A stretch of DNA of 64,000 nt from Polytolypa hystricis UAMH7299 (Eukaryota; Ascomycota; Eurotiomycetes; Onygenales), in the NCBI GenBank assembly GCA_002573605.1, contig PDNA01000028.1:1-64000 (forward strand), given 5' to 3'. Under the pieces are notes generated by a model. It did not search any database and was not told where the DNA came from. It worked only from the letters and a program-made list of their open reading frames with translations. Of this stretch, positions 11,776 to 24,676 are shown piece by piece. The position numbers were made by a program, and so were the translations under genes. How positions within the stretch are numbered: the first letter of the stretch is position 1; each line of letters opens with the position of its first letter.

Positions 11776-13495
11776 TCATTGTGAAGATGTCGTGGTGTCT
11801 CCAGTCTGCCAGGTTGACTCTTGCTTCGTCCCAGGCGGAAGCCATGGTGCGTTACTGCTTCGTCTTGGCCGTCCAGCAACATCGTCCTCTTTCTTAGTGT
11901 TCCAATCTGACTGCGGCATTTTTGTTGCCTGAGGGAACGCGTATCCGTTGGAGTCCCAGGGCTTGCCTGCATTGCTGTTATTGAGAGGCAGAAGGGGCTT
12001 GGATTTGTCATGGCGGAAAAGGTCCGCATTTGCTCGTCGATCGGCCGCATCGTCATGGTTGTTACGATCATACAGGTACAAGCCAAGGAAGGTGAGGCCG
12101 ATTCCAACGGCCTGGATGGGTGTGGTAGAGCTGCCAAACCAGACAATGGCGACGACGATAACAAAGACTCGCTTTATCAAGGACGCGACGGAGTAGGATA
12201 CTGGCGAGATCATGGACAGAAGGACGAAGGCAAGAATGTTTTGGCCAAAGTGAAATAGACCGTTGAAAACAAACTCCGCAGACAATGGACCGTGGTCGAG
12301 TGCGCCTTTCTTGTTTCTAAGGTCGATCGAGCCATCGTGTAACAAGTCTGCAATCAGGGGATACCCTTCAGTCAGGAACCAGATCGGTGCGGTAAGCATA
12401 AAAGCCAAACTAGAGCAGTAGAATAGCAGGTTGAGCTTGTCCAGCTTGCGGGCAACCGGCCCATCGCTTTCGGCGCGGGAAGCTTCGTTGAACAGTTTCT
12501 TTGAGAAGATGTTCTGCGATACGAACACTATAGTGGAACAAAATGCGCACAATATACCGAAGAAGTTTGTTGAGAAGCCTGCAGAGCATGCAAGCATAAC
12601 GCCCACTGTCAGGGGAATGAGTGATAGGTATGTGGCCTTGGCGTACTTAATTCGGAACAAGATGCGATATGCAAGTACGGTAAATAGAGGAGAAAGACCT
12701 TTGATCGTATGTACGAGAGAAACGGGTATTTGGGACGTAGAAAAAGAGCTGAGAATATGCCCCGCCAACTGGAATCCAGCCAAAGGGAGCGCGGTTTTAA
12801 TTATCTCAACAGACGGGGCCCGGATTCCATGTTTCAAGCTGGGAATCCATACTTTAAGAATCGGGAATATCGACGCGAGATGGGTTAGGACAGTGCACCA
12901 GAAAGGCACAAAGCCAAACTGGACGAAAGTGAGGGTGATTGGTTTCGGAAGCGTGTTCAAAATCGACTTGGAGGATGTATTGGTGAGGGCTGAGGTGGTG
13001 TACCAGATCAGACAAAGCGCCTACACGGAGAGCAACGGATCCATTAGCACTCCGATAGAACAGTGAAGGAGGTAACGGGGAGGATCGCAAACATACAATA
13101 AGCTTGTAAGATAGGGGTGCTTTCAATGCTTCAGCCAGCTCCTGTGCATTTACGCTGACGCTAGCATTCCGCGTTCTGAAGTTGCCCAGAGCCTGGCTGA
13201 TACTCTTACGCGGCGCGCGCTTTTTTGAGCCTATGGGCAGGTCCCTTGGCGTGAGTGCACCCTTCCGCGGTTGCCATAGCGGTTCCGAGGGCTGTGGTGT
13301 TGGCGAGGAGGTGAGATGGAGACTGGCATCTTGTTGGTTTGAATTCGAGTTGGCAGATTCGTCATGAAAGGGAGGGAACTGGTCGGCTGGACTCGAAACA
13401 GCATCAGCGTTAGTTGGCATTTGCGCCTGCCAATTCTTCGAAAGCATTGATGGGTGATGACCCATGCCAATAACAGTGGTTGTGCTCATGCTCAC
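11776..13495 (-). CDS. sly41: Sly41-like triose-phosphate-transporter family membrane protein
   Basis: Two exons on the minus strand, 13495-13097 and 13020-11776, give 547 residues. The first 130 residues are polar and cytosolic-looking. The second exon opens with LCLIWYTTSALTNTSSKSIL, the typical first helix of the TPT/DMT family, and continues with about ten hydrophobic segments. A polar tail follows. Yeast SLY41 was found as a multicopy suppressor of loss of Ypt1 and encodes an ER/Golgi membrane protein of this family. The transported substrate cannot be told from the sequence. The assignment to the Sly41 branch rather than another TPT branch is by overall resemblance and by the long hydrophilic N-terminus. 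Confidence 0.82.
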
Positions 13496-14431
13496 GTCAC
13501 TTTATTCCGAAAAGCGTCTGCGAGGATGAGCAAAAGAGAAGGGTGGGAGGAGAGTGGGAGAGTGAGTGGTGTTCAGTTTGGAGAACCAACAAAAAGTTGT
13601 TGCGGAAACTCGAGATTAGATGACGCTAGCAAGCAAGCAGCTCCTAAACTCAGCAACACCCAACTTGACCCCAGCTAGCCCCGTAGCGCCTGAAACACCG
13701 CCGCTGGAAGACACACACTCTCTGGACCCCGGCCACGCTTTCCCAGCAAGTCTGGTTATTGGATTGCTCAGTCGCCAGCCAAGGAGCTAAAAGAAGTCAA
13801 TGATGCCATATATGTAGCCCTCATCTGCAGGATTCTTAAATTTCTCAGCCGCGTTATCTTAAAAGGAGGCCCTGAAACTTGCCGATCTTTTACCATTATT
13901 GTGATAAGCGCTTCGAGGTCGGTGTGCCTTGACACGCGTCACTACAGAGTACATATGCTCAACAAAGCCATCGCCAAACGTTACATCGTCGCGGCTACAC
14001 ACCGATGTCGAAGTGTCTGGCTACAGAATATACCAAAAAGTTACTATCATAGTACGAGTATGTCATTAAGCATTATTATTAGATTCGACGGCATGGTTGC
14101 ACTGTGTCTCACTTTAGTAGCATCATCCAGTTCCGCCAGCAAATCGCATCATGGCGGTCATATGTTAAAATGGCTGCAGATGTATGGTACCTTCATGGGG
14201 CAACACTGCTCCTCATTCGTAGAGCAACAAAATATTCATGGGTAACCAGTATCTAATTTCCCACAGACGTTAAATAAGCCAAGAGGAGCCGCCAAGAAGA
14301 CGCCTCCCGGGGGATCTTTTGATGGGACCCATCCAGGAACAGTTGTTGTAGTTACCCGTTAAGCAAGGGATGGCAAGGACATACGCTTGCGGAGAATCAA
14401 TCCATGGGACTATCACAATACAGCGTCGATA
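13496..14431. other. divergent intergenic region, sly41 / hydrolase
   Basis: About 0.9 kb between two opposed starts. Nothing coding is recognised. It presumably holds both promoters. Confidence 0.5.
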
Positions 14432-17400
14432 ATGTGGCTACTATCATCAGTGTATTTTGCTTTCATCAACGTTTCTCTTTGGCTGTCATGGATGCACCAT
14501 GGCGACGAGACCAAGACACACGCACCCGTTGAGAACATGAGGCCGTCTCTATGCCCGGAATTGCACAATTCAGATGAGAGTTATCTTACATTGTCTCGAA
14601 CATGGCATGTGCTTGGACCATTCAAGTCTGGTACCAGAGGTAAGCACATAATGTCTAACCTTCTCTTTGAGCGGACTAGGAATTATGTCCTCGCTTGACC
14701 CTTCGCCATAGCGGCTTGATAAGTTGATACCACTGCTAGAGGCAACATGGGGAGCGGACCATCTCGAGCGTCTGGGCGGGTTTCGGAACCTTTCCTACGA
14801 CCTTGGAGCTCGATTCAACAGTGCTCTTGGACCAGACGGTTATGTTAGATGGTCAAGCATTCAGGTTGAAGAACCGGTCTCTGGAGCGGGATACGCAAAA
14901 GCAACAATTAACCTTAGCTTCCCCGAAGTCGATTGGGCTTTCCTGCGATCCATTTATGGCTGGTCCGCTCTCCAGTATCAAGCTTGGGCGCGAGGTAACC
15001 TAACCGTCATCGGGACTGTGCCTGTCACGGTTGGCCTCTTTACAGATGGTGTACTCGAATTCCGGGTCGATGATGAGCCGTACTTTGGCGGGGATTTCTA
15101 CGCGTACAGGCGAGCGCCACTAATTGTCAGCTTAGCGCCTGGTAACCATGTTCTAGACATTCGCCTAGTTCGTGATGTCAGAGCCTTGGGTGGTCCGGAA
15201 CAGCCTACCATCAAAGCACGAATTGAAATCATCGAGGCCTTGGGTGAGGTAGGTATAGATAACAGCACTCTTTTGACTGCTGAGGTAGTGGAAGGCCGAC
15301 TCCTGAGCCCGTTTGCTTCAATTACTTTTCGAAATCACTTGCGGAGCTGGGTTGAGATTCGAGAGATTCAGTCATTTGGTGTAAGTTGTTGAAGTCTTTA
15401 TCATCCAGGAATTGGACAACAGCATTGCTCAATATATGCAGCCCTCAGAAACCCACTTGTCGCTTCTTGACGGCCCCTTACGATTAGCTCCCTACCAGTC
15501 ACGTCCGATAGCTTTTACAGTCAAATCCCATGGTTCGTCTTCACTCAATTTCTCCTTCAACTTCGGATATGGAGTCGATTATTCAACCGAAACGAGGATA
15601 TCTCAAACCGTTGATGTAAACTTGACGGAACGAGAAATCAATGAAGCGCAAAAGGTGACTTTCCTACATCCTAGCGGAATTGTATCTTACGCTATTCTGC
15701 GCCCACCTGTGAATTCCAGCTGCCACTCTGAAGTGAATGGGAAGCTTCCCGTTTTAATCGGACTTCATGGGGCCGGGCTAGAAGCGGATAGCGAGCTGGC
15801 GAGGCACATGCTGGATGCTGCATACGGTATATGTACCTGGTTCATATTTCCGACCGGAGTCACCCCGTGGAGTGGTGACGATTGGCGTACGTACCATGCC
15901 CTACTTGATATCGTTGCTCAATTGCGCAGACGTTACTAATTAGGATCAGATACTTGGGGCTCTGCGGACGTGCTAGCAGCAGTAGCCGCGATCCCAAACT
16001 GGATAAAAGCCGTGGGGTGGAATGGTCCCGGTGTTGCCTTGGAAGATTGGCTTGTGTCGGGCCATTCCAATGGAGGTTGGTTCCATCCCTGTGCTACAGG
16101 AACGCCGTTAACGTGAAACCTTCTAGGCCAGGGAACGTGGTTCTTTTTGACTCACCAACCCGATAAGGTCGTCGCTGCTGCTCCGGTTTCTGGCTATTCG
16201 TCAATCGAAAGTATGAACTCATTTCCCTCCATGAACATCTCCTTGGCTAATGGCTTGAATTGCCAGACTATGTGCCTTTCACTATGTGGCATAATGCAGA
16301 ACCTGCTCTAACAGCGGTGCTCAAGACTGCACGGCAGAGCTTCAAACATGAGCTCCTTGTAAGCAACATTGCGGGTATTCCTGTTCTCCAGCAACATGGA
16401 TCTGCGGATGACAATGTCCCCGCATATCATTCACGGCTTATGCACGAATTGATTTACGAGGCTGGGTTGTCCTCAGAATACCACGAGCTTGAGGGCAAGG
16501 GGCATTGGTTTGACGGTGTTCTGACAACTGACTCGCTTCTTTCATTTTATTCGCGCCATGCTGCAATATCCAACTCAGCCAACAAACTACTACCCCTCAA
16601 TTTCTCCATCGTCGTTCCAGCATCTGGAGACATGGGGTCAAAGGGTGGAATTGTTGTGGACCAGCTTGAAACCCCCGATCGATCCGGACATATCAAGGTT
16701 TCGCGAGAAGATGGAGAGAGAGTATGGCGCCTAAGCACGGGTAACATCCACAGATTCCACCTTTCACCCGCGGCGATAAGGGCAACTATCCCATCACATA
16801 TTTTTATTGACAATGGCACTAGATCATTTGCAGTCCCAACCGAAAATGCCGGCTTGATGTGGTTTGTGAAAACGTCTGGCGAATGGATTGCCACCCGGGG
16901 TGATAGTTGGCGTAGCCTTGACCAGCGATATGGGAAGCAGCTTGGGATGATGGATGCTATTCTTCGCACAACTGCATCGTTTACAGTGAGGGCTTACTCT
17001 CAGGGCAGTGATGGAGTTGCTTCCCAGATCAGCCGCAATACATTTCAGTACTTTGCAGCCGATAGCCGGGTCATATCTCGATGCAAGGAGGAATCCTTTG
17101 CTCGCGCATCTGATGACCATAACACGGGGAACGTCATCACTGTTGCGCTTAAAGACGATCTTCCCCGTTCTGAGCTTGCCAACTTCCCTATCCACGTCGA
17201 TAGTGGCAACTTAGTGGTACGACGTCCTCACCTCTCACGTGGAGGCAGCAGTGAACACAAATATGAATTTGAGCCAGGACTTGGCGCGATCTTCCTGCGC
17301 CCCCTTATGAACGATCGGCTGGAGCTGGTGGTCTGGGGTGCGGATTTGTCCGGCTTACAACAGGCCAGCCGTCTGGTTCCTATGCTCACAGGGGTTGGTC

Positions 17401-17516
17401 AACCTGATTTCGTAGTCCTCAGCGACCGCTGCCGTTGGCAGGGCTTTGCAGGCGTGTATGCTGCTGGCTTTTTTGACCGTTCCTGGCAGGTCTCAGGTGC
17501 CCCATACGTTACTTGA
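14432..17516 (+). CDS. secreted-type alpha/beta hydrolase, prolyl-oligopeptidase-like fungal family
   Basis: Six exons (14432-14639, 14740-15380, 15442-15886, 15950-16075, 16127-16210, 16267-17516) give 917 residues. The N-terminus is strongly hydrophobic (MWLLSSVYFAFINVSLWLSW), consistent with a signal peptide. The first 400 residues look like a beta-rich accessory region. The catalytic core shows GHSNGG with nucleophile Ser471, the acid at Asp549/Asp550 in GSADDNVP, and His581 in GKGHWFDG, so the triad is complete. A further 330-residue C-terminal region is conserved-looking but unassigned. Family members are annotated as prolyl-oligopeptidase or dipeptidyl-peptidase-like enzymes, but a substrate cannot be inferred. 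The start is the first ATG that opens the hydrophobic segment. The acceptor of intron 1 at 14739 is chosen because an earlier AG leads to an in-frame stop. Confidence 0.8.
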
Positions 17517-18684
17517 AGAGTAAATTTGTCTTGAGGATTATGGGTGGCAGCACACATAATCGGGTTCCTTAATATCCCCCCAATCTGTTTTACCCCTTTA
17601 TCTCCTTTATATGATCATTTACTATGCAACTTGCTTGCATCTTATATCTGTTAGCGGAGACATTAGGGAAAGCCCTTTTCTTCCATGTGCTCCTCACAAT
17701 GATGGCATAGATTGACATTTATGTCCAACTCTCTATACATATTCCACACTGGCATGCGATATATCCCTCACTCGATGCTCAATGTTCTTTTCTTTGCCTA
17801 GGCTAGTCAACTCTGACTTATGATGTCATTTCCCTATCTTTATGCAGGTAGAATGTGCTACAGCTCCAGCTCAAATAGCAGAGGGCTACCTTCCCCTTCC
17901 AGTCCCGTGGTTTCCTCTGAGTTCTCCCTTCTTAGAGGCAGATCAAGCAAGGGCCGCTGATGTGTATGCTTGTTGAAGTGTGCATGGACACACCATGTCC
18001 TGCTGTCTCTGTATGTAGGTGCAATGATACCAGCTTCTGTCCTGCCTTCAGCCAACCCAAAACTTGTTGCTTGGGGCACAGCCGCTACCTGTAATTCCAC
18101 AGTGGGTATCGTCTGCTTCCCACAACGCGTCCCTTCCCTTTTTGGACTCCTGCCCCCTCTTCTTCTTTCCCTCTTCCCTCTTCCCCTCCCTCCCTCTCCT
18201 TCCTTTCCACCCACGCGTCTTCCCACTTTCTCTCTTCTTTCTGTCTCCCCACACTCATTTGTGTCTTGTCTCTCTCTCAGCACTGTTCTTGCTTTTCAAT
18301 CTGTTTAATTCCTTCTTGTTCTCATCCTCCATACCTCTTATATCTGTCTGTTTTCTGCCTGTCGAATCCACCACTTGGCTTTTTGTCTCTAAACTTCTTG
18401 TGTGATACTCTGGACGTGTTTTTGAGAGCTTATCCTGCTTTCTAGTCAGTTGCCTCGCGTTCAAGGACGCTTCTTAGTTTTTCTTTTCCTCGCTTCCTTT
18501 CTGATCATATCCTGTGGTTTCGACTCTCGAGTGTCGTTCCTGCATCTTCTACCTTGTACGCCCTTTTACATCTCGTCCCAGGTTTACTACTTTCCCTTGT
18601 TCATAGATTTGCCAAAGTACGCGTCCTATTCCCCAGCTACATATCACCCACGAGGAACAACTTTTATCGGGACAAACGACCAAG
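17517..18684. promoter_or_regulatory. intergenic region and long pyrimidine-rich leader of the PUF gene
   Basis: The plus strand from about 18115 to 18480 is almost all C and T (repeated CCTCTTCC-like blocks). This is typical of fungal core promoters and of 5' leaders of highly expressed genes. No gene is seen, and short upstream ATGs occur in the leader. Confidence 0.5.
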
Positions 18685-21606
18685 ATGTCTTTCATGGCCT
18701 CAGGTTCTCCTGGCGGAAGCCGCAAGCCATCCTCGCAGTTTCTCCCTCAATTTGACGGTGGGGCTACAGCTCAAAACGCGTCTCACGGACGTGTCAGCTC
18801 GGTAAGGACAATCCCCCAGTCTACCCAAAATACTAAGCTCAAAATGTCTTCTAACGCGAAAACTCCACTAGGGAATGAAGCACTTGAACGCGTCTGAAAG
18901 CCCCCCGAACCCACTTGTTTCTTCCAAGCTGGGCAATTTGCAGTCTATGCCAAACTGTGACGAGGGTAACCCTTCGAACAAGGTCAGCCACTTTATAATC
19001 TTTTTTGCTCGTTGTTTAAAGTACTCTTCTGCTGACAGGCATAGAAGCAGAAGCTTGAACACTCCTCTGTTGCTTCGCTGAACAAAGACGCGTTGCCAAC
19101 TACTATGGACCAAATTCTCGCGAAGCTTTCCCCTAAGGAGCCTCTTCCATCTCTGGAGACCTCTCTGCTCAACGAAGGCGTTCAGCTCAAGCTGTCTGAG
19201 CAACAACGAACCCTCGTCGGTAATGCAATGCGAGCATCGTCCATGGGGGAGGACGGAGTCCCATGTCTTGGCTCTCGCCCCGCGGCTCCCAATGTGTCGC
19301 CCAACACTACATCGGATGATAGCAGCATCACACCTGGCTATGCAGAGATGCTCCGTCTGAAGCAGGAATTGCATGTTGCGAACTCTCGTATTGCGCTTCA
19401 GGAGCAGGAGCTTGCACAGACGCGTGTCATCAAACACACCATGGAACAAGCCATGGGGCCACCATCTGAGGCTGACTTTGGAGGACGCGAGATTACGGAG
19501 CAGACAATTAGCAACTTGCAGAGCGCTTTCAATGCCTCAACTCGCCCTTTCAACCCACGCGGGGATTCATGGGCAGTCCAAGAAGATGCCCATTCTGACA
19601 TCTCCGATGCGTTGTCGGCTGGTGCGTACAATCGTGCTCGCGGAATTTGGACCAACCCCTCCCAGTCCTCCTACTTGGGCATTCAGGGAAACGCTGAAAA
19701 GCAATATCGTGACCCCCCTGGCCCCAATTTGACGATTGACACTGGGCGTAACTGGAACGGTCGAGTCCCACATCAGACTTTCTCGCCAACTGGAGGTCTC
19801 CCCTCTCCTCAACGCATTCTGTCTGGACCAAGCAGTCCTCCCTACAGCTTTGAAACTCGTTTCGATCAGCCATCGTACTTTCAGAACCAAGGAGGCCGTC
19901 GTTCAGTGACCCAGGTGAACCGTGGTGGATCTTGCTTCCCTCCACAGAACTCTCCTTGGGGGACATTCTCTCCTGTGGCTCCGGGTGGCACCCGTGCGGC
20001 ACCTGGCCAGCAGTTGGATTCCTACCAACAGCCTGGAATGTATCAAGGTGTTTCCCAGTATCAGCCTCGTCCAATTGGTACACCCCTCTCGCCTACTGCA
20101 GCAGAATTTACCTCGATGGGTGTTGGGCCTAATTCCTGGAGTAGCTCGGTACGTTTATCGATCGTCTTGATGAATCTAATTTGATGCTAATGTGTTATAC
20201 CAGGCTCCTTCTACTGCTGTGCAGACCTATGTCTCCCCCATGGAACCACTAAACTATCGTCGTTTGCTTGACAAAAGTGTGTCTTGCGACTGGAAGTACA
20301 TCGTGGACAAAATAGTATGCAACAATGACCAGCAGGCATCGATCTTTTTGCAACAAAAGCTCAAGGTAGGAACTCCGGAACAGAAGTACGACATTATCGA
20401 AGCCATCGTGAACCAGGCATACCCTTTGATGGTGAACCGCTTTGGAAACTTTCTCGTTCAACGATGTTTTGAGCATGGCACTCCGGATCAGGTTGTTGCC
20501 ATCGCGAATGCGATCCGCGGAAACACCTTGAGCCTCAGCATGGATCCATTTGGATGTCACGTAGTCCAAAAGGCGTTTGACTGCGTCCCCGAAGAACACA
20601 AGGCAGTGATGGTGCACGAGTTGCTTCGCCGTATCCCAGAAACCGTTATCCACCGCTACGCCTGCCATGTCTGGCAGAAACTTTTCGAGCTTCGTTGGAG
20701 CGGCGAACCACCTCAGATCATGGCCAAGGTCAATGAAGCACTCCGTGGAATGTGGCATGAAGTCGCCTTGGGAGAGACCGGAAGTCTGGTTGTCCAGAAT
20801 ATTTTTGAGAACTGCGTTGAAGACGAGAAGGTATGTCGTCCACTTGACACTCCCAACATGCTCCTGGTGCTTGTCCTCTAACATCCAGTTACAGCGTCAA
20901 GCTATCGAAGAGGTCCTTGCAAAAATCGACCTTCTCTCCCATGGCCAGTTTGGAAACTGGTGCATCCAGCATATTTGCGAGCATGGAGCACCTCACGACA
21001 AGAGCCGTGCCATTGAGCATATTATTCTTTGGGCCGCTGATTACAGCATGGACCAGTTTGCCTCAAAGGTCGTCGAGAAGTGCCTCAAGATTGGTGGTAC
21101 TGAGTTTCTTGATCGCTACCTCGCACGCGTCTGCACTGGTCGTCCGGATCGCCCTCGCATGCCTTTGATTGATAGTGAGTTTTCTTGCTCTGATTGCATG
21201 ATTCTAACGCGTCCCATTCATCTGACATGACCCCCTTTATAGTCGCTGGAGACCAGTACGGCAACTACCTGATCCAGTGGATCCTGATGAACGCACAAAG
21301 CCACCAGCGGGAGATTGTGGCCAGCCACATTCGGTACGTATTTTCCTTTCGGTAAAATGATATACTACCCCAAGCTGACATATGGTGATTAGCAAACACA
21401 TGGTTTCTCTACGCGGCTCGAAGTTTGGTTCCCGCGTGGCGATGCTTTGCTGCAACCCTAACCATGTTACTCGCCCTGGTCCTGGTGCCGGAGTCCAAAT
21501 CAATCGTTTTTCTAGCCCAACTGACGATCGTTTTCCTTCGGGTCAGTCAGGTGGTCGCTTTAGCCGTGGCAACCAGTGGAGCTCCAACTATCCGCCTTTT
21601 CGCTGA
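18685..21606 (+). CDS. Pumilio/PUF-family RNA-binding protein
   Basis: Seven exons (18685-18801, 18872-18982, 19045-20148, 20204-20830, 20895-21174, 21243-21333, 21393-21606) give 847 residues. The first 440 residues are low-complexity, with a short coiled coil (MLRLKQELHVANSRIALQEQ) and Pro/Gly/Gln-rich segments. From about residue 460 a PUF domain follows. Its recognition helices include NRFGNFLVQR, DPFGCHVVQK, HRYACHVWQK, GQFGNWCIQH, DQFASKVVEK and DQYGNYLIQW. PUF proteins bind 3' UTR elements, usually starting with UGUA, and control mRNA stability, translation or localisation. Each splice was confirmed by continuity of the repeats. Which yeast PUF it corresponds to is not settled here. 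A short Gly/Arg/Ser-rich tail follows the last repeat. Confidence 0.92.
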
Positions 21607-23050
21607 TTACCCCTGATCATGGATTCAGTGGCGTCGACCCACAACCTGGAGCACCTAAAGGACTTCGCATCTCAAAAATTCTCATATACAAATAGCATTT
21701 CACATGTCTAGGATTCTCGGGTGCGCGGATATTACTGTTTGGTTCGACAACGTTATACAATCCTCTCATCTGTGCCTTGGCTGGTTGGACTGCTACGGCC
21801 AACAACCAATTTGATCCTTTGTCTTAGTTTCCATTTTTGACGTTGTGCCTTCGCCTTGTGCACGCCCTTTTTCTTTTTCTTACCTGGAACTACATCCATT
21901 TCATTCTTTTTTAATTTTTCATATTTTTCTGAAGATTACGGTATTCTAAACACCTAATAGGCGTGAGTGGCTTCCGTTCTTTGGTTTACCTGCAAAAAGA
22001 AGGACCTGATTCCAAGCTGTTTCGCATGTCAAAGGGGTTTCCTATCATCATTCTGCTTTATTTGTCTTCTTTGCCTCTTTTTTTTTCCTTCTTCTTCTCG
22101 AACTTCAGTTATGTCCCTTGGCAGATCCTTCCCTCATCATCCTTTAATGTCTCTCGTTCATCATCGTTGGGTCGTTCAGGTGGAAGTGGGAAGGGCGTTC
22201 TTTGGCGGCTTTTACCTTAGTCTTTTTAATATCACGGTGTATGTTAACCTTATGACTCGATAGCTCAAAGAGATTGTTAACCCCGAAATTGTTGGTATTG
22301 AATTGTATACGAAGGGTAAGATGGCTGACGGCCGGCCAGTGGGAGGTGCAGCTACTAGAATAGAACTTAGTAGTATCGTTTGACGTCCCCTATGTACCGC
22401 GCGTTTCTCAGGGGTATATAACGTAGAAGAGAAGTAATCTCATGCTACTTTTTGACACCATATCCCACCCCGCTCTCGCAACGGTTATGCGGATGCATGG
22501 GAGGTAGTGTTTACGGGTAACAGGTAGAGAGGGCTGTTTGTTTGAATGGCTAGAATGCTAGGAACACAAACTCAGGAGATAGTATCACTTAGCGCCCTAT
22601 ACACTCGCGTCTTTTATTTCCTAATGTTATTCGGGGGGGCTTTGGGGGATGTAGTGTAGTGTAGGGGAAGGAACTTGGATTCATGAATTCTCTGACATAT
22701 TCGCCCTTTTATTATTTTTCCGGAGCGCGTGTGTGTGTGTCTTTGATGGAACTGGACTGGATGAAAATAACGCAGGCGTCTCGCATAAGTATGCGCATTC
22801 CTAGTCCCCTACTATGTGCTAAAGAGGCTGCTTCTTCTTCTTCTTCTTCTTCTTCTTCTTCTTCTTCTCCTGGGTGATGTGAACTTCCCCGTACACACAC
22901 AAAAAGGGGATTGCAGATTCCGGGATGGTTTTTGTGTGTGAGTTGGGCTTATTTTCCATCATGGACGTACTATATAGGAGTATAGTTGGTTGCTTATGTA
23001 TTATCTACCACACACTCCACACACATTGTTCCAGTTTCCTCTCTCGGAGC
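21607..23050. other. intergenic region, 3' of PUF gene and 3' of KPWE gene
   Basis: About 1.4 kb between convergent genes. It contains T-rich tracts likely belonging to the PUF 3' UTR and a TTC microsatellite at 22831-22868. No coding gene is recognised. Confidence 0.5.
22831..22868 (+). repeat. (CTT)n microsatellite
   Basis: About 12 perfect CTT units between convergent genes. Confidence 0.95.
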
Positions 23051-23911
23051 TTACGAATTCCCATTCGTAAGATTCTCTCCCGCCCCCGCTTCTCCTCCTC
23101 CTCCTCCTCCTCCAGCTGCTGCTGTCCCCGTTCCACTCTCCGCCTCCGTCTGTATTTCAATTTCACTCTCATCTTTCTCCCATGGCTTCTTCCTCCGACT
23201 CGCCGCGCTAGGCTGATCCTTGCCTGTCAACAGCGTGTCTGGAATCTCTTGGATTCCGGGGATCGGTTGGCCGGATGTTATTAGTGAGACTATGTGGGCG
23301 AAGGAGGAGGGGTAGGCGGGTTCTGGGTCGGTGTCTGGTGGTGGTTGTTGTTGTTGTTGTTGTGATTGTTGTGGTTGCGGGGAGGGTTGCGGAGGGGTCG
23401 TGGTGGTGGTAGTGGTAGATGGGGAGAGCCAGGAGATATAGGTTTTATAGGATTGTGGGGTTAGAGGTGGGGAGATGGAGTGTTTCCTATTATTTTCATT
23501 TAGTTAGTTTATATATGTATATAAGAATTTTTTCCCTTCTCTCCTTTTTTTCACCCCCTTTCTTGTGGGTGAGGGGTGAATGTAGACCGGCGGGGAGAGA
23601 GAGACAGACTTTGAGTAATAAAAACATTTTGCCCTGAGCACCAATTCATCCACCACGCCCGACGACGCTGCATCTGCAGAATCTAATCGTTTCTGCACAT
23701 CTTCGTCTGATATTGGCGTTTGTGATGGTTGTTGTTGTTGGCGGAGTATTGCCGCGAGACCGAGTTTGAACTCTGCGTCTTGAGAGAAAGGGTAGGTGTG
23801 TAGGGATTCGTAAGGGGAGGATTCAGGTTGCGTTTGAGGTTGGGAGGAGTTTTGTGAGGGAGGAGGAGGGGGTAGGGATAGGGATTCGGTTTGTGAGGGT
23901 TGGGAGGCCAT
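23051..23911 (-). CDS. KPWE-motif peroxin-like protein (PEX39 / PEX14-like KPWE-domain family)
   Basis: Two exons on the minus strand, 23911-23610 and 23486-23051, give 245 residues. The N-terminal half contains YPFSQDAEFKLGLAAILR and a DELVLRAKCFYYSK segment, a helical region found at the start of this fungal family. A Thr/Pro/Gln-rich linker follows, then SFAHIVSLITSGQPIPGIQE and, after a basic stretch, KKPWEKDES with K201-P202-W203-E204. The tail is acidic and Gly-rich. Proteins with a [R/K]PWE motif include PTS2-import co-factors (Pex18/20/21) and the recently described Pex39, so a role in peroxisomal matrix protein import is likely. The donor (GTCTGT) is not consensus, but the join at codon 101 restores frame and links both conserved halves. 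The family call is good. The exact orthology is inferred. Confidence 0.75.
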
Positions 23912-24676
23912 ATTGTTTCCTCGTTTGTTGTTGTTTTTGTTGTTGCGAGATTGGAGAGGAGATTTGATGGGATAGGCCGCGAGGTCGAGGTTAGAATGGA
24001 GGAGTGGGCGGGTTGTCTGTCGGTGGCGGTTCCCCTCTTTTCTTTTTACGCTCTCAGTGCGGGATTTTTGGCTTGAGGATAAAGATGGGAGAGGATCTAG
24101 GTGGAGTTGGAAGAAGAGGAAGATTTAGGTAGGATTGTATATTATTTTCTGGTGAGGAGAAACCTTGAGAGCGGGGAGAGACTTCTGGCGTGTGAGCTAC
24201 CCGGTCCAGGATAGCACTGGCGCTGCGGGGAGGAGGGCTAGTGTAGATTGCGCGGCTTGGCGGGAGAGGTATTGTACTGGCCCCATGCGAGCTGCTGTTG
24301 TGCGAGGAAGTACAGAGGACATCTATCATAGATAGCCATAGCTCATCTTTTGTCATGTTAGAAATATACGCCCGTTGAGCTGTTGGATACACTTTGCCAG
24401 TGTTGCGAATCCTGGTAGGTAGATATACATAGGAGAGAAAGGCTCTGAACCGCGGCACAAAAATAATATTCTATCGAGCTCAAGTCTTTTGAGATTGAAG
24501 AAAAGGAGAACAAAAATTCAAGCCAAGGCAACTCCCAACGCCATAGTAAATGCACCAGAAAAGGATATCATCATAGCTCGCTGTAAAATAAAAGCCAATT
24601 GTTAACCCCCGTTCATTGCTTTTCATATGCAGACACCATCCCTCCCTAACCAATTTACGAACACCGCACCACCTTT
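23912..24676. other. intergenic region between KPWE gene and ssl1
   Basis: It contains the KPWE gene promoter and the 3' side of ssl1. Nothing coding is recognised. Confidence 0.5.

Noticed and set aside
14700..14740. Earlier acceptor AG for intron 1 of the hydrolase
   Set aside because: Its use gives an in-frame TGA almost immediately. The later acceptor restores a continuous frame.
22831..22868. Trinucleotide repeat as a possible CRISPR or satellite array
   Set aside because: A simple microsatellite with no spacers. CRISPR arrays are not expected in a fungal nuclear genome.
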